The notes: generated by a model not told the origin, from the letters alone. 64,000 nucleotides of DNA from Clostridiales bacterium (GCA_004553625.1 SFKX01000004.1:62001-126000), one strand, 5' to 3'. Shown: positions 25,433 to 32,828, counted from the first letter of the stretch. Program-made: numbers and translations.

Positions 25433-26249
25433 CGAGATAAGGATAAGGGGCCTGGAGGTCTACGCCAACCACGGCGTGTACCCGGAGGAGACGCGCCTGG
25501 GCCAGCGGTTCACGGTGGACCTGGAGCTGTATACGGACACGCGCCGGGCCGGCCTCGCGGACGAGCTGGAGCTCTCGGTGGACTACGGCGCGGTGTGCCA
25601 TTTCGTGTCGGACTGGCTGCGGGAGCACAGCTGCAAGCTCATAGAGTCCGCGGCGGAGCGCTGCGCCATGGCGGTGCTGGAGCGCTGGGAGCTCTTAGAG
25701 GGCCTGGCGCTCGAGCTGCACAAGCCCTCGGCGCCCATCGGCCTGCCCTTTGCGGACGTTTCCGTGCGGATAGAGCGCTTTTGGCGCCGGGCCTATGTGG
25801 CCCTGGGCTCGAACCTGGGCGACAGGCGCGCCTACCTTGAAGGGGCCGTGCGCGGCCTGGCCGCGCTGCCCGGCTGCCGGGTGGGAGCGGTCTCGGAGTT
25901 TATCGAAACAGAGCCCTTCGGCTACACGGAGCAGCCCCGCTTTCTGAACGGCTGCCTCGCGCTGGACACGCTGCTGCCCCCGCTGGAGCTGCTGGACGAG
26001 CTGCAAAAGCTGGAGCAGGCCGCCCTGCGCGAGCGGAAGCTCCACTGGGGTCCGCGCACGCTGGACCTCGACCTGCTGTTCTACGAGGAGCTCAAAATGG
26101 ACACGGAGCGGCTCACCCTGCCGCACCCCGGCATAGCGGAGCGGGACTTCGTGCTCCGCCCCCTGGCCGAGATAGCGCCGGACCTCGTCCACCCCGTCCT
26201 GGGCAAACCCATCCGCCGCCTCCTGGCCGAACTTGAGGAAAAACAATAA
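25425..26249 (+). CDS. folBK: Fused dihydroneopterin aldolase / HPPK
   Basis: A 274-residue bifunctional enzyme. Residues 1 to about 115 are FolB (IRGLEVYANHGVYPEETRLG, then LSVDYGAVCHFV), which converts dihydroneopterin to the hydroxymethyl-pterin. Residues about 120-274 are FolK (YVALGSNLGDRRAYLEGAV, and HWGPRTLDLDLLFYEELKMD with the metal-binding DLDLL), which pyrophosphorylates it for FolP. The fusion supplies two consecutive steps. Translation starts at GTG 25425 inside the end of folP, so coupling is likely. A 16-bp hairpin follows the stop codon. Confidence 0.95.
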   Translation: MADEIRIRGLEVYANHGVYPEETRLGQRFTVDLELYTDTRRAGLADELELSVDYGAVCHFVSDWLREHSCKLIESAAERCAMAVLERWELLEGLALELHKPSAPIGLPFADVSVRIERFWRRAYVALGSNLGDRRAYLEGAVRGLAALPGCRVGAVSEFIETEPFGYTEQPRFLNGCLALDTLLPPLELLDELQKLEQAALRERKLHWGPRTLDLDLLFYEELKMDTERLTLPHPGIAERDFVLRPLAEIAPDLVHPVLGKPIRRLLAELEEKQ

Positions 26250-26284
26250 AGCTCCGGCCCGTCCAAAAGGACGGGCCGGAGCTT
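26249..26284 (+). terminator. Hairpin terminator after the folate operon
   Basis: A perfect 16-bp stem (26249-26264 with 26269-26284) with an AAAA loop starts at the folBK stop codon. The 3' side is not T-rich, so it may instead work as a 3' stabiliser. Confidence 0.65.
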
Positions 26285-26298
26285 AGCTTGTAGAAAAA

Positions 26299-26377
26299 GC
26301 CTCGCAGAGTTTCGCGGCCGCAGCCGCGAAATAAATTGTGATCCGTTTTTCCCGGGGGCGTGTACCTCGGGAAAAAC
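26299..26377 (+). repeat. Dispersed double-hairpin repeat, copy A
   Basis: It begins with GCCTCGCAGAG, followed by hairpin 1 (TTTCGCGGC, loop CGCA, GCCGCGAAA). Hairpin 2 has arms GTTTTTCCCG and CGGGAAAAAC around the conserved core GGCGTGTAC. It lies between two convergent gene ends (folBK and the DUF1002 gene). Copies B and C share hairpin 1 exactly, while the hairpin 2 arms differ in a compensated way. Confidence 0.85.
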
Positions 26378-26434
26378 ACTTCTCGCGGAGCGAGCGTCGA
26401 GCAAAGCGAGGCGCAGAGCGCAGCGCAATCCCCT

Positions 26435-26465
26435 TTCTCTGAGAAGGCAAAGCCTTCTCAGAGAA
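26435..26465 (-). terminator. Terminator of the DUF1002 gene
   Basis: A perfect 14-bp stem (TTCTCTGAGAAGGC with its complement, loop AAA) sits directly after the stop codon at 26467. There is only a short pyrimidine run after it on the minus strand. Confidence 0.7.
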
Positions 26466-26466
26466 G

Positions 26467-27330
26467 TTATGCCCCGAAGAGGCCCTTGAAGAAGTTCACA
26501 ACGCTGTTCCAAACCTGCTTCACGCCCTCGAAGAAGCCGGAGACGGCCTCCTTCGCCTGGCTGAGCTTGCCGAGCGCGCTCTGGACGGACTCGACCTTCT
26601 CCTTGAGCGCTTCCGGGTCGAGCTTTTCGAGCGAGCGGCAGAGCCCCGCCAGCTGCTCGACCTGCGTGTCCGTCAGCGTAACTCCGAGCTCCTTCGCCAC
26701 GGCGCGGATCTCCTCGCGCAGCTGGGCGTCGGTCATGTCCCGGGTCTCGCTCAGGAGCAGCTTGAGCTCGTTCACGATCTCAACGGAGTCGTAGCCGCCG
26801 AGCTGTTCGGCCAGCTTGGCCGTGAGGCTGAGCTCCTGGGTGCCGACCAGCTTGGCCGTCTCGTCGAGGGCCTCGCCGGTGATGTCCTCGTAGGCGAGAT
26901 ATACGCCCGTCAGCGCCGCCGTGCCGGAGACCTCGTAGGGCGCCGCCACGATTATCCGCGCGTCCGAGACGCCCGCCGTCGCCAGGGCGGAGACGTACAT
27001 CTCGGAGCTGCACCAGTTGACGTTCGAGGTAGAGACTTCCAGGCCCTCGCCCTCGTCCAGGACCTCGATGTATACGCAGGAGATGGAGTGCGTCCCGATG
27101 AGGGCCTCGTCCACATAGCCTTCGAGGTACTTGCGCTCGTCGGCGTTCGTAACGCGCAGCTCGGTGACGGAGCCGCGCTCTATGCCGAAGCTGGCATAGA
27201 CCGCGGCGACCTGCTCGTCCGTGAGGTCCGCGCCGATGACTGCCCGGGCCTCGCCCGCGTCGAGCGCCAGGGCCGGGACCGCCCCGCACAGGAGGCAGGC
27301 CGCCAGCAGAAGTGAGATGAGCTTTTTCAT
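26467..27330 (-). CDS. Secreted DUF1002-family protein
   Basis: A 287-residue protein with a clear signal peptide (MKKLISLLLAACLLCGAVPA, cleavage after ALA) and a body typical of the DUF1002 family (GADLTDEQVAAVYASFGI, VTNADERKYLEGYVDEALIG, NVNWCSSEMYVSALATAGV, TGTAALTGVYLAYEDITGE in close form). The tail is amphipathic with many Gln, Val and Phe. The function of this Firmicute family is not established. The chosen ATG has a GGAGG site; the frame stays open further upstream but without a start signal. It follows rsmG by 89 bp. Confidence 0.85.
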   Translation of the reverse strand: MKKLISLLLAACLLCGAVPALALDAGEARAVIGADLTDEQVAAVYASFGIERGSVTELRVTNADERKYLEGYVDEALIGTHSISCVYIEVLDEGEGLEVSTSNVNWCSSEMYVSALATAGVSDARIIVAAPYEVSGTAALTGVYLAYEDITGEALDETAKLVGTQELSLTAKLAEQLGGYDSVEIVNELKLLLSETRDMTDAQLREEIRAVAKELGVTLTDTQVEQLAGLCRSLEKLDPEALKEKVESVQSALGKLSQAKEAVSGFFEGVKQVWNSVVNFFKGLFGA

Positions 27331-27354
27331 GTCAAAACCTCCATGGGGATAAGA

Positions 27355-27411
27355 CGCGGCCGCGAAACTCTGCGAGGCCTTTTCTGCAGACTTGGACGCG
27401 GCTGCGGCCGC
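27355..27411 (-). repeat. Rearranged partial copy (D) of the dispersed repeat
   Basis: The minus strand holds GCCTCGCAGAG plus the first arm of hairpin 1 at 27355-27379. A separate piece, GCGGCCGCAGCCGCG, is at 27397-27411. The two pieces are in altered order and hairpin 2 is missing. Unlike copies A-C it lies between two genes on the same strand. Confidence 0.7.
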
Positions 27412-27419
27412 TTTTGTTC

Positions 27420-28121
27420 CTAGAGCGGCTGCCGGGAGAGCTTGGCCCAGCGCCGCGGGTATTTCTCCGGCGTGGGCCGGAGCTTTTTTATGAGCACGGC
27501 CGCCCGGACTATGTCCGTCCCGGGCAGGCGGTAGCGCAGCAGCCTGGGCTCGGAGCCGCCCAGGACCTCGGCGGCGTTCCGGGCCTCCTCCAGCTCCTGA
27601 GCGCAGTCCTCGGCCTTCATGGCGATGAAGAGCCCGCCCTCCCTCACAAAGGGCAGGCAGAGCTCGCACAGGACGTTCAGCCGCGCCACCGCCCGGCTCA
27701 CGGCTATGTCGAAGCTCCCGCGCCAGTCTTTGGGGGCCTCCTCGGCCCTCATGCAGGCGCAGGCGGCGTTTGCTGTTCCCAGCTCCTCCAGCACCCGGGA
27801 GAGGAAGCCCATGCGCTTTTCCTGGCTGTCGAGCAGGGTGAACTGCGCGTCCGGCCTGAGTATCGCCAGGGGCAGCCCGGGAAAGCCCGCGCCGGTCCCC
27901 ACGTCTATGACCCGCTTGCCCGCAAAGTCCGCCAGGCTCAAAAGCGCCGCGCTGTCCAGAAAGTGCAGCCGCGCCACGGGCTCTTCGCCCTCGATGGCCG
28001 TCAGGTTCATAACGGCGCCCGTCTCGGCCAGGCGCTCGTAGTATCCCCGGAACTTTGCCGCGGCATCCTCCGGCGGCGCGATGCCCAGCTCAGCAAAGCC
28101 CTCGCGCAGGATCTCCTCCAT
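27420..28121 (-). CDS. rsmG: 16S rRNA (guanine-527-N7) methyltransferase
   Basis: A 233-residue SAM-dependent methyltransferase that modifies G527 of 16S rRNA. Motifs are NLTAIEGEEPVARLHFLDSA, the SAM-binding loop VIDVGTGAGFPGLPLAIL, LLDSQEKRMGFLSRVLEELG and SRAVARLNVLCELCLPFV. The ATG at 28121 is chosen because GGGGTGAG precedes it; the frame is open further upstream without an SD. In many Firmicutes rsmG sits near parA/parB at the origin, but those genes are not here. Confidence 0.95.
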   Translation of the reverse strand: MEEILREGFAELGIAPPEDAAAKFRGYYERLAETGAVMNLTAIEGEEPVARLHFLDSAALLSLADFAGKRVIDVGTGAGFPGLPLAILRPDAQFTLLDSQEKRMGFLSRVLEELGTANAACACMRAEEAPKDWRGSFDIAVSRAVARLNVLCELCLPFVREGGLFIAMKAEDCAQELEEARNAAEVLGGSEPRLLRYRLPGTDIVRAAVLIKKLRPTPEKYPRRWAKLSRQPL

Positions 28122-28196
28122 AAGCTCACCCCACAAAAAGTAATACCGGACGCATACAGCGCCCGGTATTATATCACATTTCGCCGGAAATTTCAA

Positions 28197-29135
28197 TCAG
28201 GCGTAGAAGTCGTGGTCGCCTATGCTGGCGACGTAGGTCCTGGTCTGGCGGAACCAGCTCGAAACGCCTATGTCCGGGTTCACGAAGTAGAGGCTGCCGC
28301 CGACGATGTCGTAGCCCTCCAGACAGAGCTTTGCCGCGATGACGCAGTCCTCCGGCGGCTCAAGGTAGATGCTGCCGGTCTCGACGGGCGAGAACTGGAC
28401 CCCGTAGCGCTTGTCGAACACGACCTCGTAGACCGTGTTGGGGAAGGCCGCGGAGGCGACCCTGTTCATGACGACGTCGCCCACGCCGAGCATACCCTCG
28501 AGCGACTGGTTGCCCGCCTCTGCGTAGATGATGCGGGAGAGCCAGTACACGTCCTCCTCGGCGTAGAACTCGTCCCCGGAGATGAGGGCTTCGGGCCGCG
28601 TGGTGTCCACGTTGAGGCTGTCCGAAGCGCTGTCCCAGACCACGGTGAAGCCGAAGGCCCGTCCCAGCTCGGAGAGGGGCCAGAGCTCCTCGCCCCCATC
28701 CTCAGCGAGCCCGCCGTCGAGGTAAAAGTATCTGCCCGACACGCAGAAATATTCTCCCTCCGCGTCCAGCTCGAGCTTGAGCCCGCCCAGGGTGGAGGTC
28801 TCTTCGTCGAGCTCGAGCCCGGCGGCATCCGCGAACTCCTCGAGGGAGATCCGCGCCTTGTCGTCCACGAGACGGCACGCGCCGTAGAGCGCGCCGTTTA
28901 TGTAGAGAGGGACGAGCCTGAGCCCGCTCTCGGTCCTGAACTCGGCGCCCTCCGGGTCTGCGGGGACCGCTTCGCCCGAGTTCTGCGGCTCCTCGGCCTC
29001 GAGCTCGAGCTCCCAAGCGGGCGGCTCATAGACCGCCTCCGCCCCGCCCTTCATCACGAAGGAACCGCTCACCGTCAGGCACAGCAGACAGGTCGCCGCG
29101 AGCAGGACTATATCCAATTTCCAGTTTCTGGCCAT
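28197..29135 (-). CDS. SleB-type cell-wall hydrolase with copper-amine-oxidase-like N-domain
   Basis: A 312-residue exported protein. An N-terminal membrane/signal segment (IVLLAATCLLCLTVSGSFVM) is followed by a region like copper-amine-oxidase N-terminal domains (GLRLVPLYINGALYGACRLV, ISLEEFADAAGLELDEET, WPLSELGRAFGFTVVWDSAS). The last 120 residues form a cell-wall hydrolase domain of the SleB / PF07486 family (IIYAEAGNQSLEGMLGVGDV with the probable catalytic Glu, VMNRV, and a final IGDHDFYA). Such proteins are lytic transglycosylases acting on spore cortex or wall. The start at ATG 29135 has a GAGGTG site. Confidence 0.88.
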   Translation of the reverse strand: MARNWKLDIVLLAATCLLCLTVSGSFVMKGGAEAVYEPPAWELELEAEEPQNSGEAVPADPEGAEFRTESGLRLVPLYINGALYGACRLVDDKARISLEEFADAAGLELDEETSTLGGLKLELDAEGEYFCVSGRYFYLDGGLAEDGGEELWPLSELGRAFGFTVVWDSASDSLNVDTTRPEALISGDEFYAEEDVYWLSRIIYAEAGNQSLEGMLGVGDVVMNRVASAAFPNTVYEVVFDKRYGVQFSPVETGSIYLEPPEDCVIAAKLCLEGYDIVGGSLYFVNPDIGVSSWFRQTRTYVASIGDHDFYA

Positions 29136-29472
29136 TGTACACCTCAGTTTGTCCAAGCCGTGTCACTTCCGCCCGCGCCGCGGGCTTCCGTAACTCTTCT
29201 GCAATAATTATAGTCAAAAATGCAAGTTAAATTCAATCGGCATTTTAGACAAACAGAGTTTCCGAAATTTAATTATAGTTAACAAGTCCACCACATCATA
29301 TGGATTAATTGGGCGTATTTTGTCGAATTCATCTACATATTGTGTTGTGCTTTGTGCCGAACTTTTCAGTTTCGCCGGAAATCGACGTAAATTTTTTTGC
29401 AATCACGCAAGTTTGGGTGACAAAAAGCTCGAATTTTGTTACCTTTGTAATGGTTTCGAGATATTATGTAAA
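29136..29472. other. AT-rich gene-free stretch
   Basis: About 260 bp (29210-29470) are far richer in A and T than the rest of the window. I found no ORF with a believable start and no clear hairpin terminator. A weak open frame on the plus strand (29309-29521) runs into the opposite gene. It probably holds promoter elements for the SleB-type gene, but I cannot assign a well-spaced pair. Confidence 0.55.
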
Positions 29473-29730
29473 TCAATTTGAGTCTTTTTCGAGACACTCC
29501 CGCAACGCTTTTGCGAGCTGATCGGGGCAGGAAGTGGGCTTGAATCCGCAGCGGATACCCTCCATCCTGGAAATGGCTTCCCGGGCGTCCATCCCCACAA
29601 TCAAGCTGGAAATGCCCTTCAGGTTGCCGTTGCACCCCCCCTTGACCTCAACTTTTTTTATAATCCCGTTTTCGACCTCCACCCGCATGAGCTGCGAGCA
29701 GACGCCGCGGGGCCTGAATACGTGCTCCAT
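29473..29730 (-). CDS. TSCPD-domain protein (TIGR03905 type)
   Basis: An 85-residue protein with the motif that names the family (TSCPDQLAKAL) near the C-terminus, the paired segment VKGGCNGNLKGISSLIVGMD, and an N-terminal RPRGVCSQLM. TSCPD domains occur as small stand-alone proteins and at the C-terminus of some ribonucleotide reductases, where they may bind metal or nucleotide. No function is established for the stand-alone form. The start at ATG 29730 has GGGAGGAAAG seven bases upstream. Confidence 0.88.
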   Translation of the reverse strand: MEHVFRPRGVCSQLMRVEVENGIIKKVEVKGGCNGNLKGISSLIVGMDAREAISRMEGIRCGFKPTSCPDQLAKALRECLEKDSN

Positions 29731-29906
29731 AAGTCTTTCCTCCCGCGAAAAAGCGCAAAAGTTGTTATGTCTATCTGAGCCCGCGCCCGGCGGAAAATCC
29801 GCCCCGTCCGCGGGGTGGATATTGTAGCACGAACGCGCTCCGCGCGCAAGTATGGGGGTAATTTTCGCAGGGTCGGGGGCATATTCTTGCATGAGGGGGT
29901 GAGGCG

Positions 29907-30953
29907 ATGGGCTGGGCGAAAAAGCTGGCCGCGGCGGGGGTACTGCTGCTGGGAGCGCGTGCGCTGACGGTGAGCGGGGCCGGGGAGGCGCTGGCGGCGC
30001 GGCTGGGCGAGGTCCTGGGCGGGCGGATGGTGACGGCCAGCCTGGAGCTGGAGCTGGGTCCCCGGGAGTCCGCGGCGGCGGAGAGCGCCTCGCCGGAGCC
30101 GGAGCTCAGCTTCAGCTTCAGTCCGAGTCCGGAGCCCGGAACCTCGCCGGAGCCGAGCCCGGAGCCCGAGGAGGCCGCCCCGGAAAGCTCCGCCAACATC
30201 GTGGAGACGACTATCTACAGCGGCCTTTCGATAAAGAACTCGACCAGCTATGAGATCGACGTGGGCGAGCTGGTGCGCCTGGGGCCGACTCAGGTCCTGC
30301 CCTCGGAGGGGCCGCAGGTGCTTATCGTGCACACGCACGGCAGCGAGGCCTATACGCCGGACCGGCTCCACATGTACGAGGCCTCGGACAGCTACCGGAC
30401 GGAGGACAAGGAGCTGAACGTCATCCGCGTGGGAGACGAGCTGGCCGCGGCGCTGGAGGAGCAGGGCCTCACGGTCCTGCACGACCGGGAGATATACGAC
30501 TACCCGAGCTACACCGGCTCCTACAACCGCTCGGGCGCGGCGGTGGAGGCGTATCTGGCGGAGTACCCGGATATAGCGGTGGTGATAGACCTGCACCGGG
30601 ACGCGCTGGGCGGGGACGACGTGGTGTACAAGACGATGGCGGAGCTGGACGGCCAGGCCTCGTCTCAGCTGATGATGCTGGTGGGGACGGGCGAAGGTGG
30701 CCTCAGCCATCCGAACTGGGAGCAAAACCTGCGCCTTGCGCTCTATCTGCAGCAGGCGGTGAACGCGAAGTACCCGACCCTGGCGCGCCCGGTCACGGTG
30801 ACGCAGGAGCGCTATAACCAGCACCTGACGACGGGCTCGATGATCCTGGAGGTGGGCTCGAGCGGGAACACGCTGCCGGAGGCGCTGACGGCGGTGCGGC
30901 TGTATGCGGACGCGGTGGGCCCGGCGCTTTTGAAACTTGTGGCGGAGAATTGA
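29907..30953 (+). CDS. spoIIP: Stage II sporulation protein P
   Basis: A 348-residue exported amidase/endopeptidase of the engulfment machinery, which with SpoIID and SpoIIM degrades septal peptidoglycan. An N-terminal hydrophobic segment is followed by a low-complexity Ser/Pro/Glu linker (about 65-95), then the SpoIIP domain: QVLIVHTHGSEAYTPD (metal-binding His), YDYPSYTGSYNRSGAAVEAY, VVIDLHRDAL and SMILEVGSSGNTLPEALTAV (Glu and tail). The linker is longer and more acidic than usual. A GGGGGTGAG SD precedes ATG 29907. Confidence 0.95.
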   Translation: MGWAKKLAAAGVLLLGARALTVSGAGEALAARLGEVLGGRMVTASLELELGPRESAAAESASPEPELSFSFSPSPEPGTSPEPSPEPEEAAPESSANIVETTIYSGLSIKNSTSYEIDVGELVRLGPTQVLPSEGPQVLIVHTHGSEAYTPDRLHMYEASDSYRTEDKELNVIRVGDELAAALEEQGLTVLHDREIYDYPSYTGSYNRSGAAVEAYLAEYPDIAVVIDLHRDALGGDDVVYKTMAELDGQASSQLMMLVGTGEGGLSHPNWEQNLRLALYLQQAVNAKYPTLARPVTVTQERYNQHLTTGSMILEVGSSGNTLPEALTAVRLYADAVGPALLKLVAEN

Positions 30954-30960
30954 ATATTTG

Positions 30961-31002
30961 CCTCCCGGTGCGTCAAGAATCCGAGTAGAACGTACCGGGA
31001 GG
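30961..31002 (+). promoter_or_regulatory. Hairpin that pairs with the Shine-Dalgarno of the CBS gene
   Basis: CCTCCCGGT (30961-30969) is exactly complementary to ACCGGGAGG (30994-31002). The second arm is the Shine-Dalgarno of the CBS gene, whose ATG is at 31014. The stem starts 7 bp after the spoIIP stop, and TGTATTTTAT follows. It could be the spoIIP terminator, a translational control element, or both. Confidence 0.55.
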
Positions 31003-31013
31003 TGTATTTTATA

Positions 31014-31454
31014 ATGAAGGTATCGGAGATAATGTCGGGCCGGGTGGTGACGATAGGCCAGCGCGAGCCCGTGATAGCGGCGGCGCGGCTTTTGAAGCGG
31101 ATGAACCTCGGTGCGCTGCCGGTGACGGACGACAAGGGCAAGCTCAAGGGGATGCTGACGGACCGGGACATCGTGCTGCGCTGCGTGGCTGCCGGGGCGG
31201 ACCCGCGGACGCTGGAGATAGGCGAGATAATGACGCGGGGCGTGGTGACGGCGGCTCCGGAGCTGGAGGTCTCGGAGGCTGCGCGGCTGATGCGCGGGGA
31301 CCAGGTGCGGCGCCTGCCCGTAGTGGAGGGCGGGAAGCTGGTGGGGATTCTGTCGATAGCGGACATGGCCCGCCGCTGCGACATGGAGGCCGCGGCGGCG
31401 CTGGCGGATATCTCGTCGAATCTGCGCCGGGCCTCGCCGCCCGAAAAAAAGTGA
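31014..31454 (+). CDS. Two-CBS-domain protein
   Basis: A 146-residue protein made of two CBS motifs: MKVSEIMSGRVVTIGQREP with LGALPVTDDKGKLKGMLTDR, and IGEIMTRGVVTAAPELEVSE with QVRRLPVVEGGKLVGILSIA. Paired CBS domains bind adenosyl nucleotides (AMP, ATP, SAM) and act as sensors. No effector domain is attached. The ATG at 31014 is preferred over an in-frame GTG at 31002 that lies inside the ribosome-binding site. It sits between spoIIP and perR, with a separate promoter for perR after it. Confidence 0.92.
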   Translation: MKVSEIMSGRVVTIGQREPVIAAARLLKRMNLGALPVTDDKGKLKGMLTDRDIVLRCVAAGADPRTLEIGEIMTRGVVTAAPELEVSEAARLMRGDQVRRLPVVEGGKLVGILSIADMARRCDMEAAAALADISSNLRRASPPEKK

Positions 31455-31474
31455 AAAAATTTTGCGTCACCCCC

Positions 31475-31503
31475 TTTACAAAACGTGAGAGCTGTGCTAA
31501 TAT
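31475..31503 (+). promoter_or_regulatory. Promoter of perR
   Basis: TTTACA and TAATAT are separated by 17 bp. A Per-box-like palindrome begins 10 bp after the -10, at the expected transcription start. Confidence 0.75.
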
Positions 31504-31512
31504 CATTTCAGA

Positions 31513-31527
31513 AATAAGAATTATTAT
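31513..31527. promoter_or_regulatory. Per-box-like operator at perR
   Basis: AATAAGAATTATTAT is an imperfect palindrome (one mismatch in the ATAAGAA / TTATTAT halves) resembling the known PerR box TTATAATNATTATAA. It overlaps the predicted transcription start, which fits autorepression. Confidence 0.6.
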
Positions 31528-31544
31528 CGTTTTAGGAGGCGGCG

Positions 31545-31946
31545 ATGGAGGCGCGGAAATACAGCAAAAAGCGCGAAGCGATATATGAGGCGCTGCGGAA
31601 CACAACGGAGCACCCGAGCGCGGAGATGCTGTATACGCGGCTGAAGCCGGAGTACCCGGACCTGAGCCTGGGGACGGTGTACAGGAACCTGGCGATGTTC
31701 GTGAAGGACGGCTCAGCGGTGAGCGTAGGGACGGTCGCGGGCCAGGAGCGGTACGACGCGGAGACCCGGCCGCACGCGCACTTCATCTGCTCGGAGTGCG
31801 GGAGCGTGCTGGACGTGTGCTCGCCCAGTCTGAGCTCGCTGGACCGGGAGGTCGAGCGGGAGACGGGCGGCTCGGTGACGGGCCACGCCCTGAGCTTTTC
31901 GGGGACCTGCCGGGGCTGTTTAAAGGGGCAAAAAACGGACACATAG
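31545..31946 (+). CDS. perR: Peroxide-stress regulator of the Fur family, PerR type
   Basis: A 133-residue Fur-family repressor. The N-terminal winged helix (SAEMLYTRLKPEYPDLSLGT then VYRNLAMFV) is followed by the dimerisation/metal domain ETRPHAHFICSECGSVLDV, which holds the regulatory His residues and the first zinc Cys pair; the second pair is CRGC near the end. PerR is favoured over Fur or Zur because reverse rubrerythrin and rubredoxin follow directly and a Per-box-like site overlaps its promoter. PerR senses H2O2 through metal-catalysed His oxidation. SD TAGGAGG precedes ATG 31545. Confidence 0.88.
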   Translation: MEARKYSKKREAIYEALRNTTEHPSAEMLYTRLKPEYPDLSLGTVYRNLAMFVKDGSAVSVGTVAGQERYDAETRPHAHFICSECGSVLDVCSPSLSSLDREVERETGGSVTGHALSFSGTCRGCLKGQKTDT

Positions 31947-31955
31947 CCGTTTTTT
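31930..31955 (+). terminator. Attenuator-like terminator between perR and rubrerythrin
   Basis: AAAAAACGG and CCGTTTTTT form a perfect 9-bp stem with an 8-base loop that overlaps the perR stop codon and ends in six T. The low-GC stem suggests partial read-through into the rubrerythrin gene. Confidence 0.6.
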
Positions 31956-32007
31956 ACATAAGGTGTTTACAAATTCAAACGATAAATCGATTAGGAGGAA
32001 AAGAAAA

Positions 32008-32553
32008 ATGGCAAAGTGGATCTGCAGCGTATGTGGTTATGTGCACGAGGGCGACACCCCTCCCGAGAAGTGCCCGCAGTGCAAGGCTCCGGCGGAGAAG
32101 TTCAAGAAGCAGGAAGAGGGCAAGCTGAGCTGGGCGGCGGAGCACGTCGTCGGCGTGGCGAAGGGCGCTCCCGATGAGATAATCGAAGGTCTGAGGATGA
32201 ACTTCCAGGGCGAGTGCACCGAGGTCGGCATGTACCTGGCGATGGCGCGCGTGGCGCACCGCGAGGGCTACCCGGAGATCGGCCTGTACTGGGAGAAGGC
32301 GGCATACGAAGAAGCCGAGCACGCGGCGAAGTTCGCGGAGCTGCTGGGCGAGGTCGTGACGGACAGCACCAAGAAGAACCTCGAGATGCGCGTTGAGGCC
32401 GAGAACGGCGCCACCGCCGGCAAGTTCGAGCTGGCCAAGCTGGCCAAGCAGCTGAATCTCGACGCCATCCACGACACCGTCCACGAGATGGCTCGCGACG
32501 AGGCCCGCCACGGCAAGGCTTTCGAGGGTCTGCTGGCCCGTTATTTTGGCTGA
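32008..32553 (+). CDS. Reverse rubrerythrin
   Basis: A 181-residue non-haem di-iron peroxidase. The rubredoxin-like Fe(Cys)4 domain is at the N-terminus (WICSVCGYVHEG and PEKCPQCKAP, residues 4-30). The ferritin-like four-helix domain follows, with iron-binding Glu and His in GECTEVGMYLAMARVAHREG, EKAAYEEAEHAAKFAELLGE and MARDEARHGKAFEGLL. In ordinary rubrerythrin the rubredoxin domain is at the C-terminus; this order marks the reverse type used by clostridia to reduce H2O2 and O2. PerR control is likely from position. A rubredoxin electron donor is encoded 41 bp downstream. Confidence 0.95.
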   Translation: MAKWICSVCGYVHEGDTPPEKCPQCKAPAEKFKKQEEGKLSWAAEHVVGVAKGAPDEIIEGLRMNFQGECTEVGMYLAMARVAHREGYPEIGLYWEKAAYEEAEHAAKFAELLGEVVTDSTKKNLEMRVEAENGATAGKFELAKLAKQLNLDAIHDTVHEMARDEARHGKAFEGLLARYFG

Positions 32554-32594
32554 GTTGTATTTTGAAATAAAGTAAACGAAAAGGAGCGAAGAGA

Positions 32595-32750
32595 ATGGAT
32601 AAGTACGTCTGCGTCTGCGGCTACGAGTACGACCCCGCCGTCGGCGACCCCGACAACGGCGTGGCCCCCGGCACCGCCTGGGAAGACGTCCCCGCCGATT
32701 GGGTCTGCCCCGTCTGCGGCATGGGCAAGGACGCCTTTGAGAAGGCCTGA
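32595..32750 (+). CDS. Rubredoxin
   Basis: A 51-residue electron carrier with both iron-binding Cys pairs: YVCVCGYEYDP (CxCG in place of the usual CxxCG, so the first pair is shortened by one residue) and DWVCPVCGMGKDAF (CPxCG). The usual segment AWEDVPADWVCP is present. It probably delivers electrons to the adjacent reverse rubrerythrin. The missing residue in the first Cys knuckle is unusual for the family. SD AAGGAG, then ATG 32595. A strong terminator follows. Confidence 0.9.
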   Translation: MDKYVCVCGYEYDPAVGDPDNGVAPGTAWEDVPADWVCPVCGMGKDAFEKA

Positions 32751-32769
32751 GCGAACATACAAAACGGCG

Positions 32770-32803
32770 AAAGGGCCGGCGGAGATCTCCGCCGGCCTTT
32801 TTG
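32770..32803 (+). terminator. Terminator of the perR-rubrerythrin-rubredoxin unit
   Basis: A long near-perfect palindrome (about 14 bp per arm, one bulged G) centred at 32786 is followed by TTTTTGTTTT. Confidence 0.88.
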
Positions 32804-32828
32804 TTTTGCAAAACGCCTCTTTCCGGGC

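Noticed and set aside
27331..27669. In-frame extension upstream of the DUF1002 start
   Set aside because: The frame stays open into rsmG, but the region lacks a start signal and contains the repeat fragment. The ATG at 27330 has an SD and a signal peptide directly after it.
29309..29521. Short plus-strand open frame in the AT-rich stretch
   Set aside because: It has no SD, a non-ATG start and runs into the TSCPD gene on the other strand; no family match.
31002..31013. GTG at 31002 as start of the CBS protein
   Set aside because: It overlaps the GGGAGGTG Shine-Dalgarno itself. ATG 31014 is placed correctly behind it.
32008..32030. A separate promoter for rubrerythrin
   Set aside because: TTTACA motifs occur upstream, but no -10 with correct spacing lies before the Shine-Dalgarno. 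Read-through from perR is more likely.
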